Shown piece by piece: positions 9,155 through 18,729 of a DNA stretch of 64,000 bases. How positions within the stretch are numbered: the first letter of the stretch is position 1; the number at the start of each line of letters is the position of its first letter. Position numbers and translations under genes: made by a program. The stretch covers positions 434,001-498,000 of the forward strand of contig NZ_WWEO01000045.1 of assembly GCF_009928685.1 (NCBI RefSeq), in the 5' to 3' direction. The notes under the pieces were generated by a model. That model searched no databases. It was not told the DNA's origin and saw only the letters and a program-made list of their open reading frames with translations. This DNA comes from Mucilaginibacter agri (GTDB lineage Bacteria > Bacteroidota > Bacteroidia > Sphingobacteriales > Sphingobacteriaceae).

Positions 9155-9661
9155 ATGAAAAACATCAAGATCGCTACATTTGCTCTCGCCCTGGCTTTAA
9201 CCGGCTTATTTAGTGTACAAGTTTATGCGCAAACCGCAGAAGTTGCCATAGGAGGCGACGTAGCACAACCTTATAAATTAGACGCTGCAACATTTGCCAC
9301 CCTGAAACAGGTGAGCGTAAAAGTTACTGCGAACGATGGCCGCGAGCACGAGTATACTGGTATTTCGTTATACGATATCTTAACCAAAGCTGAAGCCATA
9401 CCTAACAAACAACTTCGCGGGAAATCATTAACCAAATATGCTCTAATTTCTGCCGCTGATGGCTATCAGGTAGTAATTGCCCTTCCCGAGATAGATCCTG
9501 CTTTTACAGACAAGGTGATCATCTTAGCCAACAAAGAAGATGGAGAAGATCTTGCTGCAAATTTTGGCCCCTATAGATTAATTGTGCCGGGTGATAAAAA
9601 GCCCGCTCGCAGCGCCATGCGCGTAGTAGCAATAGATGTGCTGACGGCAAAGAAACCTTAA
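9155..9661 (+). CDS. Exported molybdopterin-oxidoreductase-fold protein (sulfite-oxidase-like domain)
   Basis: A 168-residue periplasmic protein with a signal peptide ending VQVYAQ. The mature part fits the oxidoreductase molybdopterin-binding fold: an IGGDVAQPYKLDAATFATLKQ start, DGREHEYTGISLYDILTKA, and the ending YRLIVPGDKKPARSAMRVVAIDV. The cofactor-coordinating cysteine of true sulfite oxidases is absent (there is no Cys in the mature chain), so catalysis is doubtful. Proteins of this small type are common and uncharacterised. Its stop lies three bases from that of the convergent peroxidase gene, with no terminator between them. Confidence 0.75.
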   Translation: MKNIKIATFALALALTGLFSVQVYAQTAEVAIGGDVAQPYKLDAATFATLKQVSVKVTANDGREHEYTGISLYDILTKAEAIPNKQLRGKSLTKYALISAADGYQVVIALPEIDPAFTDKVIILANKEDGEDLAANFGPYRLIVPGDKKPARSAMRVVAIDVLTAKKP

Positions 9662-9664
9662 ATT

Positions 9665-10723
9665 TTAATGATTGTTAAAACGACGGTCGTTGATAAAATC
9701 TACGTCGGTAAGTGTTTTTAGAAAGGCGATGATTTGCGTTTGCTCTGTGGCGGAAATAGCGATTCCTGGCTGTTGGTTTTGAGTAAACACTTTATCCAGA
9801 TTAGCATGTTTCTTCATGCCGGCATTATAATGCTGTAACACTTCTTTTAAGGAGTAAAATCGCCCATCGTGCATGTATGGGCCAGTTATTTCTATATTTC
9901 GCAACGTTGGTACTCTAAACTTACCGTTGTCGCTGCGTTGATGGGTAAGACTATCCCGGCCAATATCTATTGAAGTTTCTTCGAGTCCATTGTTTCGATA
10001 GCTGAGGTCAGTAAATAACGGCTCCGTATGGCACGAAGCGCATTTTTGCTTAAAGAACTCGTAACCCGCTTCTTCGTTTAAGGTGAAGCTTGCCCCTGCT
10101 TCATGTCGCATGTATCTATCGTATTTCGAATTGGCGGAAATGAGCATGGCCGTGAATTGAGACAAGGCATCGAGCACCATCTGCTGCGTGATCTTAGAGC
10201 TACCAAATACTTCTTTAAAACGAGATGGGTAAGAATTATCCTTCTGTAAGTTTAAAAGCAACTTATCAATGCTATTCCCCATTTCGCAGGGATTGGTTAA
10301 AGCATTTACCGGAACCAGTTGCATGGCATTGATGCGGCCATCCCACATATACTCTTTTTGCCAGGCGAGGTTAAATAAGGGCGGCGCATTACGACTGCCT
10401 TTACACCCCTTTATCCCTTTGCTTACCGCACTGCCTAGATTGGCAAAAGCTGCCGACGCCTGGTGGCAATTACCACATGCTACCGTACCATCTGCAGACA
10501 AACTGGGATCGTAGAACAACGCTTTGCCTAAAAGGAAACCTTTGGTTGTAATAGGATTATGCTTGAGATCGTAAGCCGGCACAGGGAAATTTGACGGCTG
10601 TTTAAAGCTTATGGAATCGGCTAAATTTGAACGCGAGACTTTAGGTGCATACTGAAATGCTGTAAGTGCGATAATGCAACCGATAGGGATAAAGAAAATT
10701 AAGAATTTAGCGCTCACTTGCAT
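9665..10723 (-). CDS. Di-haem cytochrome c peroxidase (MauG/CCP family)
   Basis: A 352-residue periplasmic haem protein. A hydrophobic N-terminal segment (about 5-24) serves as export signal or anchor. Two c-type haem motifs are present: Cys83-x-x-Cys86-His87 and Cys228-x-x-Cys231-His232. Between them are the family landmarks LGKALFYDPSLSADGTVACG and NAPPLFNLAWQKEYMWDGR; after the second haem come VPTLRNIEITGPYMHDGRF and SLKEVLQHYN. This fits bacterial di-haem peroxidases, which reduce H2O2 using electrons from small cytochromes, or MauG-like oxidases. It lies alone on the minus strand. Confidence 0.92.
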   Translation of the reverse strand: MQVSAKFLIFFIPIGCIIALTAFQYAPKVSRSNLADSISFKQPSNFPVPAYDLKHNPITTKGFLLGKALFYDPSLSADGTVACGNCHQASAAFANLGSAVSKGIKGCKGSRNAPPLFNLAWQKEYMWDGRINAMQLVPVNALTNPCEMGNSIDKLLLNLQKDNSYPSRFKEVFGSSKITQQMVLDALSQFTAMLISANSKYDRYMRHEAGASFTLNEEAGYEFFKQKCASCHTEPLFTDLSYRNNGLEETSIDIGRDSLTHQRSDNGKFRVPTLRNIEITGPYMHDGRFYSLKEVLQHYNAGMKKHANLDKVFTQNQQPGIAISATEQTQIIAFLKTLTDVDFINDRRFNNH

Positions 10724-10780
10724 TGGGTATCACATATCAAACGTAAACATATTGATTTATACCAAACAACCCAAAGTAAA

Positions 10781-10808
10781 AAGCCCGGCTAACTGAGCAG
10801 CCGGGCTT
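10781..10808 (-). terminator. Intrinsic terminator
   Basis: A perfect 10-bp stem (AAGCCCGGCT, then AGCCGGGCTT) with an 8-base loop is followed by a T-run in minus-strand reading. It sits 23 bases past the stop of the 10832-11347 membrane-protein gene. Confidence 0.85.
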
Positions 10809-10831
10809 AGAAGAGTTTTTGTTTACGATCT

Positions 10832-11347
10832 TTAGTTTACTTCCTGAATGTTTGAAAGCATTTTGCGGCGAGTGCGTAATACAATAACCTGATAAATTAC
10901 TCCTGCTAAGAAAAGTACAAATGCAACCATCATTCCCATTTTTACCAAAGGATCATCTTGGCTCGCTGCCAACGGATGCGAGATCGGTAAACGTGTAAAT
11001 GATTCATTAACTGCCGGTACGAAAGATAGAAATAAGGTAAATGACATAATGATTACCTGTACATAAATGGCCTTTTTGCCGAAGAATTTTATCGATTTAG
11101 CATAAACTCCTATTGGCAATAATAGCAGCACAATTATAGTAAGTGCATGCGCAGGGCCAAAATGCCCGGTGCGCATTATCGGGAAACCGGTAACACATGT
11201 TAACACAGTTAACCAAACATAATATTTACCCCATGTAGCCTTAGGGTCGATAGTGCCATATTTGGCCAGGGCAACAAAAGCTGCGATGATAGCGAGGATG
11301 CTAATAATGGTATGGATAATACCTAAGATAGAAAGATGATTTGGCAT
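10832..11347 (-). CDS. Uncharacterised five-segment membrane protein
   Basis: A 171-residue integral membrane protein. The ATG at 11347 is chosen since MPNHLSILGIIHTIISILAI starts a membrane segment; the longer frame adds a cysteine-rich leader. About five hydrophobic helices are visible: near 5-27, 45-60, 70-90, 95-115 and 140-162. Polar landmarks are RTGHFGPAHALT between helices and a basic tail RTRRK. I do not recognise the family with confidence; histidines in the second and third helices might bind haem or metal, but that is a guess. It is a single gene with its own terminator and a 263-base spacer upstream. Confidence 0.75.
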   Translation of the reverse strand: MPNHLSILGIIHTIISILAIIAAFVALAKYGTIDPKATWGKYYVWLTVLTCVTGFPIMRTGHFGPAHALTIIVLLLLPIGVYAKSIKFFGKKAIYVQVIIMSFTLFLSFVPAVNESFTRLPISHPLAASQDDPLVKMGMMVAFVLFLAGVIYQVIVLRTRRKMLSNIQEVN

Positions 11348-11610
11348 GGTTGTAAGTTTTAGTGATGAATTTGGTTTTCGAGTATAGCATGTATTACAAG
11401 CAATGTACCATAAATATAAATATTTAGTAATGAGCATATTATATAGTTTTCAGAAATTATAACTAACGATATATCGTCACATCGTACGGAATCAGTCCGA
11501 AATATCAATTTAGTGACAGAAGCAGATGAAAGTAGCAGGCTGTAAGTAACTAATCCAATTATCTGATATATTTACCGATTACAGCTAAACAGTATAACAA
11601 AAGAATATCA

Positions 11611-12849
11611 ATGAGTAATTGGGTTAAAAATTATAGCGGAATGTTTTGGCTTATAGCCGGTATTGTAACAGGAAGCGTAGCCGGGGTAATATTTGGTAAA
11701 CAAGCTGAGATATTAAAACCCGTAGGCGATATATTTTTAAATCTGCTTTTTGTAGCTGTAATTCCATTGGTATTCTTTGCTATATCCTCGGCCATTGCCA
11801 ACCTACACGGCGCACAAAAGCTATCACGGATTATGGGTATTATGGCGGCTGTATTTGTGGGGACTGTAATTGTTGCTGCACTGCTAACCATCGTTTCCTT
11901 CTGGTTATTTCCTATCAACCAACATGTTGGCTCCGAAATAATGAACGTAGATGCCAACAAGCAAAAATTAACGGGCGACCAAATCACCCAGATCTTTACT
12001 ACCGGCGAGTTCTACCAGCTCCTCTCCCGCAAAAACATGCTTGCTATGATCATATTTGCCATACTGGTTGGGTTTGGTACATTACACGCGGGGGAAGACG
12101 GTAAACCTTTTCGCCAGTTTTTAAACTCGGGTAACGAGGTTTTTAAGAAAGTTTTTGTGATTATCATGAAACCGGCTCCTATTGGCTTGGGCGCTTATTT
12201 TGCTTACCAGGTAGCCGTATTTGGCCCATCGTTATTTGGCACATATGCGCATACCCTGGGTATTGGTTATGGGGTGAGTTTATTTTATTACGCTGTATTT
12301 TATACACTTTATGCCTTTATTGCCGGCGGCATAACCGGCATTAGAAAGTATTGGAAAAATAACATTATACCATCTGCCACGGCCGTTGGTACTTGCAGCA
12401 GTATTGCCACTATCCCAGCCAATTTAGATGCTGCGAAGAAAATGGGTATTTCTGATGTTATTGCAGGCATTACTATTCCATTAGGTGGTACACTGCATAA
12501 GGACGGTTCGAGCGTATCTTCTATCTTAAAAATGGCCGTTGTATTTGCCATGTTTGGCAAAAGTTTTAACAGCCCCGAGGCAATTGGAATTGCGTTGGCT
12601 ATGACGGTTTTGGTGAGCATGGTGGAAGGCGGTATACCTAACGGTGGATACGTAGGCGAAATGCTTTTTATATCAGCTTACGGTTTTCCACCTGAAGCTT
12701 TACCGCCGGCAATTATCATTGGTACGCTGATTGATCCTGTTGCAACGTTACTTAATGCCACCGGCGATACTGTCGCGGCTATGTTGGTTAACCGCTTTGT
12801 AGAAGGTAAAAACTGGCTAAAGGCAAGAGAATTAAATTTGGAGGAATGA
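11611..12849 (+). CDS. Dicarboxylate/amino acid:cation symporter (DAACS family, GltP/DctA type)
   Basis: A 412-residue inner-membrane carrier. About eight transmembrane segments and two re-entrant loops are expected; the serine-rich hairpin (VGTCSSIATIPANLDAAKK) and the signature IPLGGTLHKDGSSV are both present. Near the C-terminus is the conserved substrate region VSMVEGGIPNGGYVGE and the final ATLLNATGDTVAA motif. The family imports glutamate, aspartate or C4-dicarboxylates with Na+ or H+; the exact substrate cannot be read. It is monocistronic, with a 263-base spacer upstream and a strong bidirectional terminator downstream. Confidence 0.92.
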   Translation: MSNWVKNYSGMFWLIAGIVTGSVAGVIFGKQAEILKPVGDIFLNLLFVAVIPLVFFAISSAIANLHGAQKLSRIMGIMAAVFVGTVIVAALLTIVSFWLFPINQHVGSEIMNVDANKQKLTGDQITQIFTTGEFYQLLSRKNMLAMIIFAILVGFGTLHAGEDGKPFRQFLNSGNEVFKKVFVIIMKPAPIGLGAYFAYQVAVFGPSLFGTYAHTLGIGYGVSLFYYAVFYTLYAFIAGGITGIRKYWKNNIIPSATAVGTCSSIATIPANLDAAKKMGISDVIAGITIPLGGTLHKDGSSVSSILKMAVVFAMFGKSFNSPEAIGIALAMTVLVSMVEGGIPNGGYVGEMLFISAYGFPPEALPPAIIIGTLIDPVATLLNATGDTVAAMLVNRFVEGKNWLKARELNLEE

Positions 12850-12859
12850 TTTCCATTAG

Positions 12860-12913
12860 CCACAACAAAAATAGCCGCGCAACTTAAAAGTTGAGCGGCT
12901 ATTTTTGTTGTGG
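12860..12913. terminator. Strong bidirectional terminator
   Basis: A perfect 19-bp inverted repeat (arms 12860-12878 and 12895-12913) carries A-rich and T-rich flanks and a nested AACTT/AAGTT mini-hairpin in the loop. It lies between the convergent symporter and adaptor genes. Confidence 0.9.
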
Positions 12914-12919
12914 ACTCTT

Positions 12920-14002
12920 TTATAATTTATCTCCGGTTTTTATCTCGTCGCTGGCGTGTAACAGGATATGGTCGTCGGCTTTCAGGCTACCAAAAACCTC
13001 TGTCGAATCGTGACTGGCTAAGCCTTCTTTCACCGTAATTGTAACAGCCTTGCCATCTCGCACGGCCACCACATATTCCTGCTCCGTCGAGCGCACAATG
13101 GAATTGTTAGGCACCAGTAAAGATTTAGCACCCGAGCGCATCGGAATCTTTACTTCGGCGTACATACCAGGTTTCAAATACTGTTTAGCGTTATCAACAT
13201 CTATTTCGATTGCTTCCGAACGCATGCTTCCCAAAGCATTGGCCGAGCGGCTGATCCTGGCTGTATGTTCGTCACCCGGCATAGCGTTAAATACGAAAGT
13301 AACCGGTTTATTCAGGTCCACTTTGTCCACGTAGTCCTCAGGAATATAAACCTCCAAACGCATCTTACGAATATCTTGTAATACCAACATCGGCTGATCT
13401 GTGGCCTTGCCAGGTGCTACTAAGGCGCCCGGGGATACATTACGCTGCACAATCATGCCATCAAAAGGTGCGTAGATATTTAGGTATCCCTGCATAGTAC
13501 GCACCGATGATACATTAGACCGCTCCGAATTTGCTATCGCGTCATCCGCCTTCATTCTGGCCAAAGCATTATCCAGCTCTAGCGGTGATACTGACCCTGG
13601 TTCGCGCGCTGCTTCTTTAAGGCGTTGATACTTTTCTTTGCTTGCAAGTGCGGTTTCCTGCGCCTGCAGATAACGTGAGTTGGCGGATTGGTATTGCGAT
13701 TCCATCTCTGGCGCTTCGAGCGTGAGCAACAACTCTCCTTTCTTCACAATCGACCCCCTGTCTACAAAAAGCTGCTTCACAAAACCATTTACCTTTGGAA
13801 ATAAGTTAACCTCATTAAAGGGCTTCAACTGACCGGGTAAACGTGCCGCTGTTGATAAGGCCTTTTCTGTCACCGTGCCAATTTCGTTTTTATTTGATTC
13901 TTTCTTGCTCTCGCCAGTCATATCAACCGGCTTTTGATTGCCTGAGCAGGCATATAAAATGGTGCTAACAATAGCAACCGCGAATAATTTATTGTATTTC
14001 AT
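12920..14002 (-). CDS. RND efflux periplasmic adaptor (membrane fusion protein), lipoprotein
   Basis: About 360 residues. The ATG at 14002 (MKYNKLFAVAIVSTILYACSG) gives a lipoprotein signal with the lipobox cysteine in LYAC; an upstream ATG at 14017 would overlap the permease stop. Family features are the lipoyl-like halves (LFPKVNGFVKQLFVDRGSIVKKGELLL and IYAPFDGMIVQRNVSPGALV), a coiled-coil alpha-hairpin between them (about 95-155), and the beta-barrel segment with KTVTFVFNAMPG-like strands and PGMYAEVKIP. The adaptor bridges the RND pump and TolC in the periplasm. It is last in the operon, and the shared terminator lies just downstream. Confidence 0.92.
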   Translation of the reverse strand: MKYNKLFAVAIVSTILYACSGNQKPVDMTGESKKESNKNEIGTVTEKALSTAARLPGQLKPFNEVNLFPKVNGFVKQLFVDRGSIVKKGELLLTLEAPEMESQYQSANSRYLQAQETALASKEKYQRLKEAAREPGSVSPLELDNALARMKADDAIANSERSNVSSVRTMQGYLNIYAPFDGMIVQRNVSPGALVAPGKATDQPMLVLQDIRKMRLEVYIPEDYVDKVDLNKPVTFVFNAMPGDEHTARISRSANALGSMRSEAIEIDVDNAKQYLKPGMYAEVKIPMRSGAKSLLVPNNSIVRSTEQEYVVAVRDGKAVTITVKEGLASHDSTEVFGSLKADDHILLHASDEIKTGDKL

Positions 14003-14009
14003 GATGATG

Positions 14010-17000
14010 TTAAGCATTAATAGGTTCTTCGGTTAAAGTTTCATCTTCCGGCATTAGTGCTAGTGAGGTGTAAGTTGTTTTATCCTGCACCCAGGCAAAT
14101 ACCAATGGTAAAATAAATAGAGCGGCTAACGTAGAAGCAAACAAGCCACCGATAACTGCACGGCCCAGCGGGGCAGACTGTTCGCCTGCCTCTCCCATTC
14201 CAGATGCCATTGGGATCATGCCCGCAATCATAGCCAAACTGGTCATTAGAATTGGTCTTAAACGTATTGATGCACTGGTTACAGCAGCACGCGTGGCGTT
14301 GCGATAATCCAAACGAAGGCTTTCTGCATTGGTAACAATCAGTATCGCGTTAGCTACCGAAACCCCGGTAGACATTATCATCCCCATATAAGATTGGAGA
14401 TTCAGTGTCGAGCCTGTCAACAACAATGCTGTTAATGAACCTAAAATTACCGCAGGCACCGTTGATAGTACGGTTAATGATACTTTGAAAGATTGATAAT
14501 TAGCTGCCAACAATAGGAAAATCACCAGGATTGCCAGCAATAAACCATTCTGTAAACTACTTAGCGTTTCCGTCAATAGAGTCGACATGCCACCAAGTGT
14601 TGCCAGCAAGCCCTTTGGCGGTGTACCTAACGAGTTTACTGCCTTTTGCACGTCGCTGGTGGCCTTGCCTAAATCCTGTTTGTAGATGTTAGCGCTTACG
14701 GTTAAGAATCTACGTGGGCCTGCCCTATCGTATTCACCCGGAACATACGTTGTTTTAAATTCGGCAATGTCGCCAAGTACCGGACTACTTTGTCCTTTTA
14801 CCAAGGGGATCTCTTTAAGCTGATCCATATTATTCATCACATACTCCGGCACCTGTACTTGTACCTGATAAGTGTAAGCACCTTTTTCATCCAGCCATAA
14901 ATTTTTATCCGTAAAACGGCTTGATGATGTACTGGCGGTAACGGAGCGGGCTATATCTTTCACATTTAAACCTAGTTGAGCAGCTTTCAATCTGTCTATT
15001 GTGATAGATACCACCGGAAATTTAAGCGGCTGTTGAATTTGAACATCGCGCAGGTATTTAATACCCTTTAATTTCGCCACTACTTTATTCGCATAACCTT
15101 CAATTTGCTTCATGTCCTTTCCGGCCACTTGTACTTCTATTGGCGAGGATGCTCCCTGACTCATGATTTTCTCGGTCATGTCAATCGGCTCAAAAGTGAT
15201 CTGCAATTCGGGCAATTTATAATGGATATTCTTGCGTAGCGCATCTTTTAGCTCATCCATATTCACTTTGTACTTTTCGTCGAGGTTTACTTGTAAAACC
15301 GCCTCTTGCGTACCCGTGTTAAAAATGTACAAGTTACTGGTGCCATAGCTGCTTGGTATCAAACCAACATAGCCCGAGGTAATTTCTACATGGTGATCTA
15401 CCGTTTCATCAATAACTTTCAATACTTGTTTAAACGCATCTTCGGTACGCTCTAAACGTGTACCATCTGGTTCTTTAATGCGAATTTGAAACTGCCCATT
15501 ATTGATCTTCGGCATCATATCTTTACCAATAAAAACGAAACATGTTCCGGCAAGCACAATTACCAATACTAAATAGACCGGTACAATTATCCGTTTATTA
15601 GGCATCCATCGTTGTAATATATTCATAAAACGAAGCTTCACCTTTTCAAAAAAGTCATTTTGTTCGGGTTCGTTTTGTTCATGTTTCAGGTGATCGCTAA
15701 CCTGCTTTTCTTCAATATCATTTAACGACTCGCCTGCGTGAGCATGTACTTCGCCATGGTGATAGTGCTGATAACGTTCGGCTTTAATAAGCCAGTTACT
15801 TAATATTGGAACTACTGTTTGCGCCAGGATGTAAGACACGATCATGGTTAGACCGATAGACAGCGACAGTGGCAAAAACATCGCTTTAGGTACGCCGCTC
15901 ATCATAAATGATGGCGCAAATACAGCTAGTATACAAAGCAAAATCAACAATAGTGGAAACGAGATCTCTTCACAAGCATCATAAATTGCGCGTCGCTTGG
16001 TTTTACCCATTTCCAAATGCTGGTGAATATTTTCTATGGTTACCGTTGCCTGGTCGACGAGGATACCGATAGCCAACGCCAGTCCGCTCAGCGTCATGAT
16101 ATTGATGGTTTGCCCGAAAAGACTTAGCAACAACACACCAATCAGTATAGAAACCGGGATGGTTATTACTACAATTAAACTACTACGCCAATCGCGCAGA
16201 AATAATAATACCATTAAGCCGGTAAGCAATGCCCCGAGGCCACCCTCAGTCATTAAGCTTTTCACGGCATTAACCACGAATATTGACTGGTCAAATTCAT
16301 AGCCGATTTTCACATCGTCGGGCAATAAGCTCTGCATTTCGGGCAGCTTGCTTTTTAGGGTTTGTACCACTGTCCAGGTAGAGGCATCGGCTGTCTTTAC
16401 CACCGGAATATATACCGAACGTTTGCCGTTGATTAAAGCGTAATCCACTGTAACGTCCGTCGCATCGGCCACGCGGGCAATGTCTTTAATGAAGATCGGC
16501 ACGCCGTTCTGCGTCTTAACCGGAATCTTGCCAAAATCGTCCGACTGCTTTATTAACGAGTTCATAGTGGTCAAAAACATCGTGTTATCCAGGCGGAGGT
16601 TACCGGACGGCGACATAACGTTGAATTTAGATAGTGCATCAACCACTTCGTCTGGCGTCAGATTATAGCTCCTCAATTTGTCGGGATCGACACTGACCGT
16701 TATAGAACGGGCATTGGAACCAAAAGGCGGAGGTGCCGAAAGACCGGGTATAGTAGCAAACATCGGCCTGATTTTGGTGGCTGCTAAGTCGTAAACGTCT
16801 TTTAAGCTACGTGTAGGGCTCGAGAATACCAACTGGCCAACCGGTAACGACGAAGCATCGAACCTGATTACCTGTGGAGGCAATGCTCCGGGCGGAAAGA
16901 AGCTCGTAGCGCGGTTTACCTGCAAAGCAACCTGCGCGGAAGCTTCAGCCATATTGGTGCTTTCATAAAAAGAAAGCTTAATGAGCGTTAGCCCCTGAAT

Positions 17001-17252
17001 ATTTTTACTGGTAATGCTTTTAATACCGTTTACGTACAAAAACTGATCTTGCAAACGCGTAGAAAAGAAACCCTCCATTTGTTGCGGCGACATACCGCCG
17101 TAAGATTCGATTACATATATGGTAGGCAGATTTAACTGCGGAAATATATCTATCGGTATATTGATTGCACTAAGCACTGCAAATATCAAAAGGCTCATGG
17201 TGATAACTACAGTAGTTATCGGCCTTTTTAATGCAGACGTGACCATTGACAT
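14010..17252 (-). CDS. RND multidrug efflux permease (AcrB/HAE1-like)
   Basis: A 1080-residue inner-membrane proton-driven pump. An N-terminal helix (MSMVTSALKRPITTVVITMSLLIF), a large periplasmic porter region, a first transmembrane bundle with GLALAIGILVDQATVTIENI (the proton-relay Asp region), a second porter region and a second bundle with GVSVANAILIVTNAESLR follow the standard order. Length is normal. One oddity is the cytoplasmic linker between the halves (+ strand about 15660-15790). It holds the histidine-rich run HYHHGEVHAHAG and a long charged stretch. The substrate is unknown. It overlaps or nearly touches the adaptor and TolC genes, so all three are one operon. Confidence 0.93.
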   Translation of the reverse strand: MSMVTSALKRPITTVVITMSLLIFAVLSAINIPIDIFPQLNLPTIYVIESYGGMSPQQMEGFFSTRLQDQFLYVNGIKSITSKNIQGLTLIKLSFYESTNMAEASAQVALQVNRATSFFPPGALPPQVIRFDASSLPVGQLVFSSPTRSLKDVYDLAATKIRPMFATIPGLSAPPPFGSNARSITVSVDPDKLRSYNLTPDEVVDALSKFNVMSPSGNLRLDNTMFLTTMNSLIKQSDDFGKIPVKTQNGVPIFIKDIARVADATDVTVDYALINGKRSVYIPVVKTADASTWTVVQTLKSKLPEMQSLLPDDVKIGYEFDQSIFVVNAVKSLMTEGGLGALLTGLMVLLFLRDWRSSLIVVITIPVSILIGVLLLSLFGQTINIMTLSGLALAIGILVDQATVTIENIHQHLEMGKTKRRAIYDACEEISFPLLLILLCILAVFAPSFMMSGVPKAMFLPLSLSIGLTMIVSYILAQTVVPILSNWLIKAERYQHYHHGEVHAHAGESLNDIEEKQVSDHLKHEQNEPEQNDFFEKVKLRFMNILQRWMPNKRIIVPVYLVLVIVLAGTCFVFIGKDMMPKINNGQFQIRIKEPDGTRLERTEDAFKQVLKVIDETVDHHVEITSGYVGLIPSSYGTSNLYIFNTGTQEAVLQVNLDEKYKVNMDELKDALRKNIHYKLPELQITFEPIDMTEKIMSQGASSPIEVQVAGKDMKQIEGYANKVVAKLKGIKYLRDVQIQQPLKFPVVSITIDRLKAAQLGLNVKDIARSVTASTSSSRFTDKNLWLDEKGAYTYQVQVQVPEYVMNNMDQLKEIPLVKGQSSPVLGDIAEFKTTYVPGEYDRAGPRRFLTVSANIYKQDLGKATSDVQKAVNSLGTPPKGLLATLGGMSTLLTETLSSLQNGLLLAILVIFLLLAANYQSFKVSLTVLSTVPAVILGSLTALLLTGSTLNLQSYMGMIMSTGVSVANAILIVTNAESLRLDYRNATRAAVTSASIRLRPILMTSLAMIAGMIPMASGMGEAGEQSAPLGRAVIGGLFASTLAALFILPLVFAWVQDKTTYTSLALMPEDETLTEEPINA

Positions 17253-17257
17253 AATTT

Positions 17258-18646
17258 CTATTTTAAAGTGTTAAGTAAAGCGGTTACCTGGTTCTCTGTA
17301 ATGGCTTTTTGGAAAAGCGCGTTGAAATACGAGTAGCGCGCCTGCGCATAATCAGTTTCGGCACGGTACAGGATGTTAAGCGCGGCATTTAGCTCGATGA
17401 TATCGGTAAGCCCACTTTTGTATAATGATAACTTTTGCCTGTAACCGGCGTTGGCAGCTTTAAGTTGGTTTGGTATCTCTTGCAAACGCTGTTGAGCAGT
17501 TTCCAATTCTACCGATGCCTGATCTGCGCTAACGGCAAGCATTTGCTTTTGCTCACTCAATTTCTTGCGCGCATAATCCGTTACCGTCTTTTGCGTACGC
17601 AGCTTCAGTTGCTTCCGGCGCAGATCGAATAGATTATACGATATCCCAAGGCCTACCAGATAGTTTCCGCGATCGAAGTCAAATCCACTCCCTACATTAC
17701 CGAAATGATCGTTAGCATCCACGCTCGACCCTCTGCCCCATGCAGCCGCCTCAAACATAATTTTAGGGTTGTATTGCTTACGCACTAAATCTTCGCGTTG
17801 CAGGCTATTCTGGTAAACGGATTTATAATAGTTAATTATAGGATGCGTTGAAGTATCGGCATTTGCCTGGGCAATAATCACATTATTAATAAGCGTATTT
17901 TGTGTCGAAGTATCGGGTAATATTGAGGTATATGGCAAACCAGTGATGGCGGATAGCTTCAACTGCACCTGGTGCAACTGATTATTGAGCTCTATATAAT
18001 TGAGCTTCGCTTTAGAGAGCTCGGCCTCGGCAATACTGGTATCTACACCAGGTCTTACACCACTCTTGGCTAATGAGCGGATAGAGCGGTTAATCTCCTG
18101 ATTGCGCTTAATGTTACGCTGCTGAATAGTAAGGTAGTCTTGCAAACGTGTTAATTGCAGGTAATTGCCGATTGCGTAGGCTTGCAATTGGTATTTGGAT
18201 TGGGCAAACTGGTTTTGCTCCACCTTAATATCTGATTGTGCCACCTTATTTTGGGCACCGTAACTACCAAAATTGTAGATCTCCCAATCAAGCGCCGCTA
18301 TCCCCAGGTTTGCACCTGTGGCAGTGGTGTTACTTTCGGTACGTACGCCGCGCGAGTTTGAGGGGATAATACCAAACCCGAAATACGGCCCTGCAACATT
18401 GTTATTTGTACCAATATCTGCCTGGTAATTTAATCTAAGATTAGGCAACCAATTGCTTTTTGTTTCTGTAGCCTGCGATTGCCTGATAAGTACTGCGGCC
18501 GAGTCTGTAAGTAGTGTTGGCGCCTTTTGCTCAACCTGATTGAGCAATTGCCTAAGGGTGATTGTTTGGGGTATTTGTTGAGCCTGCAGCTGTACTGCTG
18601 TTAACAGACAAACTACAATGCCCACGACTTTTTTAAAGCCTGACAT
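17258..18646 (-). CDS. TolC family outer-membrane efflux protein
   Basis: About 462 residues. The ATG at 18646 is chosen because MSGFKKVVGIVVCLLTAVQLQAQQ is a good signal peptide. Two long alpha-helical, coiled-coil-prone halves are visible (about 150-230 and 340-430), with the TolC-family pattern (LRLNYQADIGTNNN, LVGLGISYNLFDLRRKQLKLRTQ, YKSGLTDIIELNAALNILYRAE). TolC homologues form the outer-membrane duct for RND pumps. It is five bases upstream of the permease gene. A small two-helix membrane gene precedes it by 83 bases. Confidence 0.9.
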   Translation of the reverse strand: MSGFKKVVGIVVCLLTAVQLQAQQIPQTITLRQLLNQVEQKAPTLLTDSAAVLIRQSQATETKSNWLPNLRLNYQADIGTNNNVAGPYFGFGIIPSNSRGVRTESNTTATGANLGIAALDWEIYNFGSYGAQNKVAQSDIKVEQNQFAQSKYQLQAYAIGNYLQLTRLQDYLTIQQRNIKRNQEINRSIRSLAKSGVRPGVDTSIAEAELSKAKLNYIELNNQLHQVQLKLSAITGLPYTSILPDTSTQNTLINNVIIAQANADTSTHPIINYYKSVYQNSLQREDLVRKQYNPKIMFEAAAWGRGSSVDANDHFGNVGSGFDFDRGNYLVGLGISYNLFDLRRKQLKLRTQKTVTDYARKKLSEQKQMLAVSADQASVELETAQQRLQEIPNQLKAANAGYRQKLSLYKSGLTDIIELNAALNILYRAETDYAQARYSYFNALFQKAITENQVTALLNTLK

Positions 18647-18729
18647 ACTGAATTTGAATAAAATAAATATTGAATTGATTATCAAGAAGGCCTATGCAGA
18701 ACGCTTAGTACCTATGGTTTTGCAGATAA

